Assembly (NCBI RefSeq): GCF_009827595.1
Contig: NZ_WTYT01000004.1
Location: 133,317-197,316 of the forward strand
Length of the DNA: 64,000 nt
Direction of reading: 5' to 3'
Source of the DNA: Altericroceibacterium endophyticum
Lineage (GTDB): Bacteria; Pseudomonadota; Alphaproteobacteria; Sphingomonadales; Sphingomonadaceae
Below, piece by piece: positions 1 to 9,327 of this stretch. Position 1 is the stretch's first letter; every line of letters starts with the position of its first letter. Made by a program: the position numbers and the translations under genes. Under the pieces are notes generated by a model. The model was not told where the DNA came from, made no database searches, and was given only the letters and a program-made list of their open reading frames with translations.

Positions 1-441
1 ATTCCAGGGGGTGATGAGCGCCACGATACCCGCGGCTTCAAACATCACTCGGTTGTCACCGGTTGATTCCACCATTTCGAAATTTTCAAGCGCGTTGATC
101 GTCGAGGCAATATGCCCAAGTCCGGCGCCGGACTGGGCCGTGCTGGACGTGTTGATCGGGCAGCCCATTTCCTCGGTAATCGCCTGAGCGATATCCGGCA
201 CACGCTTGGCATATTCGTCCTGAATGCGTTTCAGCAGAGCGAGCCGCTCTTCCTTGGTGCTCTGCGAATAACTCGGGAAAGCCTGCTTTGCCGCCTGAAC
301 TGCCTTGTCCACGTCACCGGCAGTCCCCATCACCACTTCGCTAACCGCGTCTTCGGTTGCAGGATTGATAACGGTGCGCGTTTCCGAGCCTTCGGAATCG
401 ACCCAATGGCCACCAATATAATGCTGGAGATACTTGTTCAT
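1..441 (-). CDS. Aldehyde dehydrogenase family protein, N-terminal part (runs off the left edge)
   Basis: Reading the minus strand from an ATG at 441 gives 147 uninterrupted codons to base 1, beginning MNKYLQHYIGGHWVDSEG and ending ITPWN. The PWN triplet is the conserved aldehyde dehydrogenase motif whose Asn helps form the oxyanion hole. The region before it (INPATEDAV, then a helix with EERLALL) fits the N-terminal half of the NAD(P)-binding domain. Family members are about 475 residues, so roughly two thirds, including the catalytic Cys, lies outside the window. A GAGG Shine-Dalgarno sits about 8 nt before the ATG. Family members oxidise aldehydes to carboxylates with NAD(P)+; the substrate cannot be told from this fragment. 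Confidence 0.9.
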   Translation of the reverse strand, partial: MNKYLQHYIGGHWVDSEGSETRTVINPATEDAVSEVVMGTAGDVDKAVQAAKQAFPSYSQSTKEERLALLKRIQDEYAKRVPDIAQAITEEMGCPINTSSTAQSGAGLGHIASTINALENFEMVESTGDNRVMFEAAGIVALITPWN

Positions 442-478
442 GTGACAACCTCAATTGCTGGAATCTGTATGTTACGCG

Positions 479-490
479 ACCCATATGGGT
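479..490. promoter_or_regulatory. 12-bp palindrome upstream of the aldehyde dehydrogenase gene
   Basis: ACCCATATGGGT is a perfect palindrome, centred about 44 bp before the aldehyde dehydrogenase start at 441 and inside the 101-bp gap to recG. It could be an operator or chance; only the symmetry and position are seen. Confidence 0.25.
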
Positions 491-542
491 GTGTGGCAAC
501 AATCCACCAGACCCTTTTGTTGATTTTGTCCTAAATCAAGCT

Positions 543-2600
543 CTATCCACCGCGCAAGAGCTGAACGCCCCAATCGCGTTCAAACAAATAGAGCAGCAAT
601 CGTGCTGCGGTGCCGCGATCGCTATCCAGCCCTCCATCACGTTCCACCAGCAATCTGGCATCATCATGCGCCACTGGCAGAAGCCGCTGAATTTGTTCGA
701 GATCCGCAACATTGAACGGGCTATCACCCGATTGCCTTGTGCCCAGCAACTCGCCACCACCGCGCAGCCGCAAATCTTCTTCGGCCAGACGGAAGCCATC
801 CTGCGTTTCACGCATCAGCGCCAGGCGTTGCCGCCCTGTTTCAGACACTTGCTCTCCGCGCATCAGCAGACAGACCGATTTTTCGCTGCCCCGTCCGACG
901 CGTCCGCGCAGCTGGTGAAGCTGCGCCAGTCCGAAACGCTCCGCCTGTTCGATCACCATCAGCGTCGCGTTGGGAACATCGACCCCAACCTCAATCACCG
1001 TGGTGGCGACCAGCAATTTTGCCTCTCCGGCGGAGAAGCGAGCCATCGCCGCGTCTTTTTCGTCGCCCTTCATCTGGCCATGCACCAGCACGACATCATC
1101 ACCCAGCCGCGCCTTCAGACCCTTATAGCGCTCCTCCGCCGCGGCCAGATCGGCATTCTCATTTTCATGCACCATCGGGCACACCCAATAGGCCTGCTGA
1201 CCCGTGGCAAAGTGCCGTTCTAGCCCCGCCACAACATCGGCAAAACGCTCGGTCGATATGACGCGCGTATCAATCGCCTGCCGGCCCGGCGGCAATTCAT
1301 CGAGGCGCGAAACGTCCATTTCGCCATATTCGGCCAATGTCAGCGTTCGCGGAATGGGCGTGGCGGTGGTGGCCAGACAATGCGGCGTTACCCGCCCCTT
1401 CTTCGTCAGCATCAGCCGTTGCCCCACACCGAAGCGATGCTGTTCATCGATCACCACCAGCGCCAGATTACGATACTGGACCGCATCCTGAAAAATCGCA
1501 TGGGTGCCGACGACAATATCGATGGACCCGTCGACCAGCCCCATCAGAATACTCTCGCGCTGGCGCCCCTTATCCCGCCCGGTGAGGAGCGCGATTTCCA
1601 CCCCGGTTGGCTTCGCCATCTTGCGCAGAGTTTCAAAATGCTGCCGCGCCAGAATTTCAGTCGGGGCCAGCATCGCGCCCTGCGCGCCAGCTTCCACCGC
1701 GATCAGCAAGGCTTCGAGCGCCACCACGGTCTTGCCTGAACCGACATCCCCCTGCAGCAGGCGCAACATGGGTGAGGCTTGCGCCAGATCGCCCGCGATT
1801 TCATCAATTGAACGCTGCTGCGCGCCGGTCAGGGCGAAGGGCAATTGCAGCTTGTCACGCAAATGGCCATCACCTTGCAGCATCTGCCCTCTACGCTGAC
1901 GATTATCGGCCCGGACCAGCATCAGGGCCAGACTGTTGGCCAGCAATTCATCATAGGCCAGCCGATCGCGCGCGGCGGCATCTTCTGCCTTATGCGCGCG
2001 CAGCACGGCTTCATTCCAGTCGGGCCAGCCGTGCTTTTGCTTCACCCCCGGTTCGATCCATTCGGGAAGCTCGGGCAAATCCGCCCTCGCCTGCGCAACG
2101 AGCCCGCCCATACGTGGCTGCGTCAGACCTTCGGCCAGGGGATAGACCGGCTCCATCCGCTTGCCCATGACATCCGAGCTCTCGCTCGCCACGTGATCGG
2201 GATGCACGAGTTGCAGCATCTGGCCATATTGGTCGAGCCTTCCGGCAACCCAGCGCTTCTCCCCCACCGGCAGCTGCTTTTTGGCGGTATAGGATGCGCG
2301 GCCGAAATAGGTCAGCGCGCAGATATTACCCGCCTCGTCCTGCGCCATCACGCGGTAAGGCCCGCGCCCGCCGCTGGCCTTATGCTCTGTCGGCGTCAGG
2401 GCGATGATGATCTGTTCCCCCACCGTGGCATCATCCAGAGTCGCGGCCACATGGCGCTGCACGAAACGGTCAGGCAGGTGATACAATACATCGCGCAGCC
2501 GCGTCAGCCCCAGCTTTGCCAGGGGTTTGCGCAGTTTCGGCCCCACTCCATCGAGGCTTTCCATATCGGCGAAAAGGGGGTTCAGGATCTCGGGCCGCAT
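543..2600 (-). CDS. recG: ATP-dependent DNA helicase RecG
   Basis: 685-residue superfamily 2 helicase that remodels stalled replication forks and Holliday junctions. The N-terminal wedge/OB region (DRFVQRHV) is followed by Walker A GDVGSGKT near residue 285, a DEQH box (VVIDEQHRFG), motif III TATPIPRTL, and the C-terminal helicase motifs VGVDVPNATLMVIEQAERFG and QLRGRVGRG. Length matches the family (about 690). The ATG at 2600 (MRPEILNPLFADMES) is chosen over one at 2669 because the longer form would run into the divergent sdhE gene and adds residues unlike the family. It is transcribed divergently from sdhE and mfd, a clustering typical of alphaproteobacteria. Confidence 0.96.
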   Translation of the reverse strand: MRPEILNPLFADMESLDGVGPKLRKPLAKLGLTRLRDVLYHLPDRFVQRHVAATLDDATVGEQIIIALTPTEHKASGGRGPYRVMAQDEAGNICALTYFGRASYTAKKQLPVGEKRWVAGRLDQYGQMLQLVHPDHVASESSDVMGKRMEPVYPLAEGLTQPRMGGLVAQARADLPELPEWIEPGVKQKHGWPDWNEAVLRAHKAEDAAARDRLAYDELLANSLALMLVRADNRQRRGQMLQGDGHLRDKLQLPFALTGAQQRSIDEIAGDLAQASPMLRLLQGDVGSGKTVVALEALLIAVEAGAQGAMLAPTEILARQHFETLRKMAKPTGVEIALLTGRDKGRQRESILMGLVDGSIDIVVGTHAIFQDAVQYRNLALVVIDEQHRFGVGQRLMLTKKGRVTPHCLATTATPIPRTLTLAEYGEMDVSRLDELPPGRQAIDTRVISTERFADVVAGLERHFATGQQAYWVCPMVHENENADLAAAEERYKGLKARLGDDVVLVHGQMKGDEKDAAMARFSAGEAKLLVATTVIEVGVDVPNATLMVIEQAERFGLAQLHQLRGRVGRGSEKSVCLLMRGEQVSETGRQRLALMRETQDGFRLAEEDLRLRGGGELLGTRQSGDSPFNVADLEQIQRLLPVAHDDARLLVERDGGLDSDRGTAARLLLYLFERDWGVQLLRGG

Positions 2601-2655
2601 GGCTGCACCATATAGCCGCTTGCACCGCAATGGCGAGTGGCTTACCGCGCCCAGC

Positions 2656-2943
2656 ATGTCCGAGAGCACACAGATGCCCGATTACGCGACCCGTATCGCC
2701 CGTTGCCGCTTTCGCGCCTGGCACCGGGGAACGCGTGAAGCCGATTTCATGATCGGCGGTTATTTTGACCGCTATCATCCTGAATGGTCAGAGAAAGAAA
2801 TCCTCTGGTTTGAAACATTGCTGGATGAAAATGATGTCGACATCATGGCCTGGGCGTTGGGCGTCCAGCCTTCTCCCCCGCTTTATGATGGCCCGATGAT
2901 GGAGGCACTGAAACGCCTCGATTATATCGAGATCAGACAATAA
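2656..2943 (+). CDS. sdhE: FAD assembly factor SdhE (succinate dehydrogenase assembly factor 2 family)
   Basis: Small 95-residue protein of the SdhE/YgfY/Sdh5 family, which promotes covalent attachment of FAD to the succinate dehydrogenase flavoprotein. The hallmark RGxxE motif is present (HRGTREADFMIGGYFD), followed by the helical tail FETLLDENDVDIMAWALG. Start ATG 2656 (MSESTQMPDY) gives the usual length; an in-frame ATG at 2674 (MPDYATR) is also possible. The gene lies 55 bp from divergent recG and 80 bp upstream of mfd. The small five-helix protein is expected in the cytoplasm. Confidence 0.9.
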   Translation: MSESTQMPDYATRIARCRFRAWHRGTREADFMIGGYFDRYHPEWSEKEILWFETLLDENDVDIMAWALGVQPSPPLYDGPMMEALKRLDYIEIRQ

Positions 2944-3023
2944 CGCCCCCATTCGATCCCTGAACGGCCTGCTCTGACCGGCCCTTTCCGGAACAGTCAG
3001 GCTCTGCGCGGTTTTTAATCCCC

Positions 3024-6000
3024 ATGCCCGATCTCTCCCATATTCTGCAGGCCAGTCAGCCACTCACTCTCGCCTCCGTTGCACGCGGGGCGCAGCCGCT
3101 CGTGCTCGCCGATCTGGCGCGTGCAGCCAAGGGCCGGGCCGTTTTCATCGCGCCGGACGAACAGGCCATGCGCGCCATTTCAGACGCCGCGGCCTATTTC
3201 GCGCCTGAGATAGATGTGATTGAGCTGCCCGCGTGGGATTGCCTGCCCTATGACCGGGCCAGCCCGGCTTTGTCGGTCTCCTCCCACCGCCTGGCCGCCT
3301 TGCACCGGTTGCAGGCTGGCAAGACCAGTGCGCAATTGCTGGTCACTACGGTCAATGCGATTACTCAGCGCGTGCTCACCCCCTTCCGCATTCGGGAAAG
3401 CGTACGCGAGCTGAAACCGGGGACGATCATCGGGCATGAAAGCCTGATCGCGCTGCTCCGCCGTCAAGGCTATACGCGGGTCGACACGGTGGTCGATGCC
3501 GGGGACTTCGCCGTTCGCGGTTCCATATTCGATATTTACCCCTCGGGTCTCGATCAGGGGCTGCGGCTGGATTTCTTCGGCGATGAGCTTGAAAGTCTGC
3601 GCCTGTTCGACACCAGCACGCAGCGCACGACCGCCACGATCGACAGCCATTTGCTCCTGCCCGCCAGCGAAGCGCTGCTGGATGAGGAATCGATCAAGCG
3701 GTTCCGTAGCCACTACCGCGAAAAATTCGGCGCCACCGCCACCGGCGATCCGCTCTATCAGGCGGTCAGCGACGGTCGGCGGCTGGCCGGGATGGAGCAT
3801 TGGCTACCGCTGTTCGAAGACAAGCTGTCCACCCTGTTTGATCATCTCTCCGCCGATGATGTGATCATTATCGACAATGGGGCGATGCAGGCAGGTGAAG
3901 AACGGTTTGCCGATATTGCGGATTACAGGCAGCAACGCGCCGAAACTGCCGGGCAAGCGGCGGGGTCTTATCGCCCGCTGGAAACCAGCGCACTTTATCT
4001 GGAGCCGAAGGAGTTCGCCTCCAAAATCGCGACATGGCCCGTTCACCGTACCGGCATTTTTGCCGAGCCGGAAAGCGAACGGGTGGTCGATTTCGGTTTC
4101 AAATCGTCGCGTGATTTCACGCCGGAGCGCTCTCAGGGCGCCAATATCTATGAAGCGGCAGCAAAATATCTGAAAGGCATCGGCGTTCAGGGACGCAAGC
4201 CGCTCTTCGCCGCTTATTCCAACGGTTCGCGCAGCCGCATCGTCTCGATTTTGGAAGAAGCAGGCACGCCGCTGGCGCTGGTCGATAGCTGGCAGGAGGC
4301 GCTCGGTGCCTCGGCAAAGGGTAAGGCTGCGGCCATGATCCTGCCGCTTGATAGCGGCTTTGCCAATGACGAGCTGGAAGTCGTCACCGAACAGGATCTG
4401 CTGGGGGACCGGTTGGTCCGCCGCCGCAAGAAAAAGAAGGATTCCGACGCCTTTCTTGCCGAGTTGCAGGCACTGAGCCGCGGCGATCTGGTGGTTCATC
4501 TCGATCACGGCATCGGCAAATATCTGGGTCTTGAACCGATTTCTGTCGGCAAGAGCCAGCATGATTGCGTCATGCTGGAATATGCAGGCGGGGATAAGCT
4601 TTATATCCCGGTCGAAAATATCGACGTCCTCTCCCGCTATGGTTCCAGCGAAGAAGGCGTCGGGCTGGACCGGCTGGGCGGTGAAGCCTGGCAACGGCGC
4701 CGCGCGAAACTGAAAGAGCGTATTCAGGCTATTGCCGGAGAATTGCTCAAGACCGCTGCGCAGCGCGCCCTGAAACATGCCCCCGTGATCCAGCCGGATG
4801 AAAGCTCCTATAATCAATTCGTTGATCGCTTCCCATGGAGCGAAACGGAAGATCAGGAAAATGCCATCCATGATGTGATGGAGGATCTGGGCGACGGCAA
4901 GCCGATGGATCGCCTGATCTGCGGCGATGTAGGCTTTGGCAAAACAGAAGTCGCCCTGCGCGCGGCCTTCACCGCCGCGATGAGCGGGTATCAGGTGGTG
5001 ATGATCGCCCCCACCACCCTGCTCGCGCGGCAGCACTACCAGAATTTCTGCGACCGCTTTGCCGGTTTCCCGCTGAATATCGGCCGCCTATCGCGCCTCG
5101 TTCCGCCCAAGGAAGCGAAGCAAACGCGTGATGCGCTGGAAGATGGCACGATGGATATCGTGGTCGGCACCCATGCGATTCTGTCCAAGGGCGTCAAATT
5201 CAACCGTCTGGGTCTGGTGATCGTGGACGAGGAACAGCGTTTTGGCGTGACGCATAAGGAAAAGCTGAAGCAGTTGCGTGCCGATGTGCATGTGCTCACC
5301 CTCACCGCCACCCCCATCCCGCGCACGCTGCAAATGGCGATGACGGGACTGCGCAACCTTTCCACCATCCAGACGCCGCCGGTCGACCGGCTGGCCGTGC
5401 GGACCTATGTGATGGAATGGGACGAGATGGTGATGCGTGAGGCCCTGCTGCGCGAACATCATCGCGGCGGGCAGAGCTTTATCATCGTGCCGCGTATTTC
5501 CGATATGCCCGAACTCGAAGAATGGCTCGGAAATACGGTGCCTGAAGTCAAAGCCGTCACGGCACATGGGCAAATGACACCGACCGAAGTGGAAGAGCGT
5601 ATGAGCGCCTTCTACGAAAAGAAATATGACGTGCTGCTATCCACCACCATCGTTGAGAGTGGTCTGGATATTCCCTCTGCCAATACGATCATCATTCACC
5701 GCGCAGACCGGTTCGGTCTGGCGCAGCTCTATCAGCTGCGCGGGCGCGTGGGCCGCGCGAAACTGCGCGCTTATGCGTATCTGACGACGCCCAAGGATCA
5801 GGCCCTCTCCGAAGTCGCGGAGAAGCGGCTGAAAGTGCTTGGCGATCTCGACAGTCTGGGCGCCGGTTTCCAGCTCGCCAGCCATGACCTCGACATTCGC
5901 GGCGCGGGCAATCTGGTCGGGGACGAACAATCCGGCCATATCAAGGAAGTGGGCTTCGAGCTCTATCAATCGATGCTGGAAGACGCGATCATGGCGGTTA

Positions 6001-6521
6001 AGGCCGGTGATCAGGGTCTGGAACGCGATGAAACCGGCCTCTCACCTCAGATCACTGTCGATGCGCCGATCATGATTCCGGAAGACTACGTGCCTGATCT
6101 GGCCGTGCGCATGGCGCTCTATCGCCGCCTGAATGATGCCGGTAGCAAGTCCGAAATTGAGAGCATGGCCGCCGAAATGATCGACCGGTTCGGCCCCCTG
6201 CCCGACGCCACGGCCAATCTGGTCAGGCTGATAGAAATCAAGCATCAGGCGATCACCGCCCATATCGCCAAGATCGATGTCGGCGCACGCGGCACGCTGG
6301 TGACGTTCCATCAGGACGACTTCCCCGATCCAGCCGGGCTGATCGCCTATGTGGATCGGCTAAAGGGCACCGCCAAACTGCGGCCAGATATGAAGCTGGT
6401 GATCAACCGCGCATGGGGCGACCCGCAAAGCCGGCTCAATGGCCTGTATCAGCTAACCAAGGGCCTCGGTGCGATCGTCAAAAAGGCCAGGAAAGCGAAA
6501 GCAAAGGCGGAAGCGGGCTAG
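3024..6521 (+). CDS. mfd: Transcription-repair coupling factor Mfd
   Basis: 1165-residue ATP-dependent translocase that removes stalled RNA polymerase and recruits UvrA. In order: a UvrB-like N-terminal part (DCLPYDRASPALSVSSHRL); a CarD-like RNA polymerase interaction domain near residue 485 (RGDLVVHLDHGIGKYLGLE); Walker A GDVGFGKT near residue 633; the DEEQ box (VIVDEEQRFG); TATPIPRTL; QLRGRVGRAK; and a C-terminal TRCF domain (IDRFGPLPDAT). Length matches the family (about 1150). It follows sdhE in the same direction and ends 42 bp before the convergent EAL-domain gene. Confidence 0.97.
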   Translation: MPDLSHILQASQPLTLASVARGAQPLVLADLARAAKGRAVFIAPDEQAMRAISDAAAYFAPEIDVIELPAWDCLPYDRASPALSVSSHRLAALHRLQAGKTSAQLLVTTVNAITQRVLTPFRIRESVRELKPGTIIGHESLIALLRRQGYTRVDTVVDAGDFAVRGSIFDIYPSGLDQGLRLDFFGDELESLRLFDTSTQRTTATIDSHLLLPASEALLDEESIKRFRSHYREKFGATATGDPLYQAVSDGRRLAGMEHWLPLFEDKLSTLFDHLSADDVIIIDNGAMQAGEERFADIADYRQQRAETAGQAAGSYRPLETSALYLEPKEFASKIATWPVHRTGIFAEPESERVVDFGFKSSRDFTPERSQGANIYEAAAKYLKGIGVQGRKPLFAAYSNGSRSRIVSILEEAGTPLALVDSWQEALGASAKGKAAAMILPLDSGFANDELEVVTEQDLLGDRLVRRRKKKKDSDAFLAELQALSRGDLVVHLDHGIGKYLGLEPISVGKSQHDCVMLEYAGGDKLYIPVENIDVLSRYGSSEEGVGLDRLGGEAWQRRRAKLKERIQAIAGELLKTAAQRALKHAPVIQPDESSYNQFVDRFPWSETEDQENAIHDVMEDLGDGKPMDRLICGDVGFGKTEVALRAAFTAAMSGYQVVMIAPTTLLARQHYQNFCDRFAGFPLNIGRLSRLVPPKEAKQTRDALEDGTMDIVVGTHAILSKGVKFNRLGLVIVDEEQRFGVTHKEKLKQLRADVHVLTLTATPIPRTLQMAMTGLRNLSTIQTPPVDRLAVRTYVMEWDEMVMREALLREHHRGGQSFIIVPRISDMPELEEWLGNTVPEVKAVTAHGQMTPTEVEERMSAFYEKKYDVLLSTTIVESGLDIPSANTIIIHRADRFGLAQLYQLRGRVGRAKLRAYAYLTTPKDQALSEVAEKRLKVLGDLDSLGAGFQLASHDLDIRGAGNLVGDEQSGHIKEVGFELYQSMLEDAIMAVKAGDQGLERDETGLSPQITVDAPIMIPEDYVPDLAVRMALYRRLNDAGSKSEIESMAAEMIDRFGPLPDATANLVRLIEIKHQAITAHIAKIDVGARGTLVTFHQDDFPDPAGLIAYVDRLKGTAKLRPDMKLVINRAWGDPQSRLNGLYQLTKGLGAIVKKARKAKAKAEAG

Positions 6522-6563
6522 CCGTTCGCCTGCGCACTCTCCCGCATATCAGCGAGGCTGAAC

Positions 6564-7889
6564 TCAGCCGGGGCAATTAACCTCGGTGAATTCTTTGAAG
6601 CCTTTGGCATCGAGCGGGTGCGATTTCAGGAAACCCTGATAAAAATCGCAACCTTCACGGGCAATGGTTTCGCGTTGCTCTTCGCTCTCGATCCCTTCGG
6701 CAATGACAAGCAGGTCGAGAGCCTTGGCCATGGCAACTATGCCGCGAAAAACCGCCAGATCGCGCCCGTCTTGCGTGATGCCTTCCAGCATTGACCGATC
6801 AAGCTTGAGGTAATGAAGCGGCAAGCGCTTGAGGTAGTGGAAATTGCAGAAGCCCGCGCCAAAATCATCCAGCGCAATACAAATGCCGCGATCCACCAGA
6901 CCTGCCAGCTGCCGCGCGGAGTGATCCAGCTCGGCCACCAGCGTCTGCTCGGTAATTTCCAGCGTCAGCAATTCAGGCGAAAAGCCGGAGGTCATGACCG
7001 CTGCCAGCAGATCTTCCTTAAAACTCCCTGTCGAAAGGTCAGCCGGAGTCACATTCAGCGAAAGGCGTAGCGGCAATGACCAGCTCTTCGCCCCCTGCAG
7101 CGCACGTTCTACAATATGCCGAGAGAGCGGGCCAACATAGTCGGCTCTTTCTGCGATGGAGAACAGCGCACCGGCGCCTATCCTGCCCAGCTCCGGATGA
7201 TGCCAGCGGGCCAACGCCTCTGCGCCGGCCAGCTTATCATCTGCAGCGCGAAATTGCGGCTGATACAAAATCTCGATCTGATTGCGGTCAATCGCACCCA
7301 GCAGATCAGCTTCGAGTTCCTGAGTCGATTTGCCCGCAGTTATAATCGTATTATCCGCCCACATGCAGCGGCGACCGGATTGCAGCTGCGCCTCTTGCAG
7401 AGTGTCGCTCAATCGGGACAGGAGCGCAGCAGGCCGCTCGTCCTCCATGGCCCGAAGCAGCGCCACACGTGGCCAAAGTCGCACCGACGCAATGCGCCCC
7501 GGACGCGGAATCGGACGGGTAATGGCTTCCGCCAGTTCATCACCCAACCACTGCCAACGCTCACAGCTGCATTCATCGGTCGTTGCCAGCAGGAATGTTC
7601 CGCCAGAAACGCGCGCCGCCAGCCACTTTCCTTCCAGCGCTTCACCCGCAAATTGCAATATTCGATTGGCCACTTCCGCCAGAGCGCCATCGCCCGCCGC
7701 CTCACCATACGCCAGATTGACGGCATCAAAGCGGCGCAGGCCAATCAGCATGGCCTTGAGTGCCCGGCCAGCAGCACTGCCTGTGTCCGCTTGCCATGCA
7801 CCCATTCGAGCCAGCGCTTGCTCTGTGCCGATCAAATTGGTGAGCTGGTCGCGCGGGGCGCAATCATCGTGGTCGGGTATGGATGCCAT
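6564..7889 (-). CDS. EAL-domain cyclic-di-GMP phosphodiesterase with degenerate GGDEF domain
   Basis: 441 residues, no obvious signal peptide or membrane segment. The N-terminal half follows the GGDEF fold, but the signature is replaced by RVSGGTFLLA, so cyclase activity is not expected. The C-terminal half (from about residue 190) is an EAL domain with the expected metal and catalytic residues in place: GAEALARWHHPE, LSLNVTP, LEITEQTL, DDFGAGFCNFHYLKRLP, LKLDRSML and AEGIESEEQ. Such domains hydrolyse c-di-GMP to pGpG. It is convergent with mfd and divergent from the NAD kinase gene, with 91 bp between the two starts. Activity is inferred from conserved residues only. Confidence 0.87.
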   Translation of the reverse strand: MASIPDHDDCAPRDQLTNLIGTEQALARMGAWQADTGSAAGRALKAMLIGLRRFDAVNLAYGEAAGDGALAEVANRILQFAGEALEGKWLAARVSGGTFLLATTDECSCERWQWLGDELAEAITRPIPRPGRIASVRLWPRVALLRAMEDERPAALLSRLSDTLQEAQLQSGRRCMWADNTIITAGKSTQELEADLLGAIDRNQIEILYQPQFRAADDKLAGAEALARWHHPELGRIGAGALFSIAERADYVGPLSRHIVERALQGAKSWSLPLRLSLNVTPADLSTGSFKEDLLAAVMTSGFSPELLTLEITEQTLVAELDHSARQLAGLVDRGICIALDDFGAGFCNFHYLKRLPLHYLKLDRSMLEGITQDGRDLAVFRGIVAMAKALDLLVIAEGIESEEQRETIAREGCDFYQGFLKSHPLDAKGFKEFTEVNCPG

Positions 7890-7980
7890 TTTCCTGCGCT
7901 AGAGCCTTTTAATATTTCAGTAACCCTTTTGCGCAGATCCGTTGCAAAACGGGACGCCGCTCCATAGGACCGGAGTCATA

Positions 7981-8787
7981 ATGGCAGAGGCGGCGGAAAT
8001 GACGCAAGGGCATAACGATCAAAAGCTGGCATTGCTGGCATCGCCCGCGGAACGGGCACAGCAGGCATCTCGCCATTTGGCAGACAAGGCCGACTGGGTT
8101 CCGCTCGAGGAAGCCGATGCTGTCATCGTGCTCGGCGGTGACGGATTTATGTTGCAGGTGCTTCATCAAATGCTGGATAATGGCCGGATTATTCCAGCCT
8201 ATGGGATGAATCTGGGCACAGTCGGCTTCCTGATGAACCGCCATCAGCCCGGCAATACTCTGACCCAGCGCGTGGCGCGGGCTAAGCCGATTGGTGTCGC
8301 CCCTTTGCGGATGATCGCCAGACGGCAGGACGGGTCGGAACAGGTCCACTGCGCGATTAACGAGGTTTCATTGCTGCGTGAGACCCGCCAGACCGCAAAA
8401 CTGGAAGTGGAAGTAAACGGTAAAGTCCGGATCGACAGCCTTGCTTGCGACGGTGTGCTGCTGGCCACGCCAGCCGGATCAACCGCTTACAATCTATCCG
8501 CCAACGGCCCAATTCTTCCGCTTGATTCGCATATGCTGGCCCTCACCCCCATCAGCCCGTTCCGCCCGCGGCGCTGGCGCGGCGCGATTTTGCCGGAACA
8601 CAGTCAGGTTATCTTTCGCGTGCTCGACCCGGGAAAACGCCCGGTCGCCGCCGTGGCCGATCAGAAAGAAGTGCGCGATATTGCCGAGGTAAAGCTGGAA
8701 ATCGCGCGTGACCAGCAACTTACGCTGCTGTTTGATCCTGGCCACAGTCTGGATGAACGCATTGTAGCCGAACAGTTCGTCGCCTGA
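7981..8787 (+). CDS. nadK: NAD kinase
   Basis: 268 residues. Phosphorylates NAD+ to NADP+ using ATP. Visible motifs are VLGGDGFML (the GGDG nucleotide-binding signature), INEVSLLRE (the NE/D motif) and TPAGSTAYNLSANGPI (the glycine-rich C-terminal signature). The ATG at 7981 is preceded by an ACCGGAG-type ribosome binding site and is preferred over a more upstream in-frame start at 7942; ATG 7999 is another possibility. The enzyme should be cytosolic. It ends about 130 bp before tRNA-Asn. Confidence 0.93.
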   Translation: MAEAAEMTQGHNDQKLALLASPAERAQQASRHLADKADWVPLEEADAVIVLGGDGFMLQVLHQMLDNGRIIPAYGMNLGTVGFLMNRHQPGNTLTQRVARAKPIGVAPLRMIARRQDGSEQVHCAINEVSLLRETRQTAKLEVEVNGKVRIDSLACDGVLLATPAGSTAYNLSANGPILPLDSHMLALTPISPFRPRRWRGAILPEHSQVIFRVLDPGKRPVAAVADQKEVRDIAEVKLEIARDQQLTLLFDPGHSLDERIVAEQFVA

Positions 8788-8920
8788 TCTCCCGCCAGCG
8801 CTTTTGCGACGAAACCGCACCATTTTCCTAAGCTGGAAAACAATTTTGAAAATTCCTGACACACCCCCTTGTCAAAGCAAAACGTCCCGCATATAGGCAC
8901 ATCTCGCTCGCAAGGGCTGC

Positions 8921-8995
8921 TCCCCGATAGCTCAGCGGTAGAGTAGGTGACTGTTAATCACTTGGTCGTTGGTTCGAATCCAACTCGGGGAGCCA
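8921..8995 (+). tRNA. tRNA-Asn (anticodon GTT)
   Basis: Complete cloverleaf with genomically encoded CCA. Acceptor stem TCCCCGA pairs with TCGGGGA (8985-8991), discriminator G at 8992, CCA 8993-8995. The anticodon arm GGTGA-CTGTTAA-TCACT puts GTT at 8953-8955. The T arm carries GGTTCGAATCC. The gene stands alone between NAD kinase and a gene-poor strip. Confidence 0.97.
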
Positions 8996-9066
8996 CTTAA
9001 GACTTGCGACACTTCGCAAGCACGCTCCAAACCCATGCAAGCCTCCCATTTTTCGGCTTTTGCCCT

Positions 9067-9225
9067 TTGCATGCACGTGACTTGCTTTGCTTTACACAGC
9101 AGCAGTCATCCGACGCCTCGGGCGTGAACCGGGTCCAAATCGCTAAGATTGATGTCGGCGCCAAGCAGAGTTTGACCGAGACGATCAAGCGCCTAGCGGA
9201 AGCGCTGCGTGTTGCCGTGGATTAG
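9067..9225 (+). pseudogene. Fragment of an XRE-family helix-turn-helix regulator
   Basis: The reading frame ending at TAG 9223-9225 contains FTQQQSSDASGVNR, then VQIAKIDVGAKQ and SLTETIKRLAEALRVAVD. This follows the XRE/Cro-type HTH pattern (TQQxLAxxSGVxRxxIxxIExG, then SxxTLxRLAxALGVxVD) from helix 2 to the end of the domain. Helix 1 is shortened or missing, and no ATG with a ribosome binding site precedes it; TTG 9067 is the nearest conceivable start and marks the limit given here. I read it as a decayed remnant beside a tRNA gene, possibly from a former mobile element. A very small live regulator is not excluded. Confidence 0.42.
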
Positions 9226-9303
9226 GTGGTTCAAAGCTGTCATGTCTTGATTGCGATACCATTTCGCCACTCCCGTATTTGGACAATAAATGTCATCAAT
9301 CCT

Positions 9304-9327
9304 GCATCGAAGACAAATATTCGATGC
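9304..9327. promoter_or_regulatory. Perfect 8-8-8 inverted repeat upstream of the putative copper cluster
   Basis: GCATCGAA (9304-9311), an 8-nt spacer, then TTCGATGC (9320-9327). It lies about 80 bp upstream of the first gene of the DUF2946/TonB cluster, which suits an operator for a dimeric regulator. No T-run follows, so a terminator is less likely. The binding protein is unknown. Confidence 0.35.

Noticed and set aside
3804-5036. 410-codon open frame on the minus strand
   Set aside because: Antisense shadow inside mfd; no motif or start signal.
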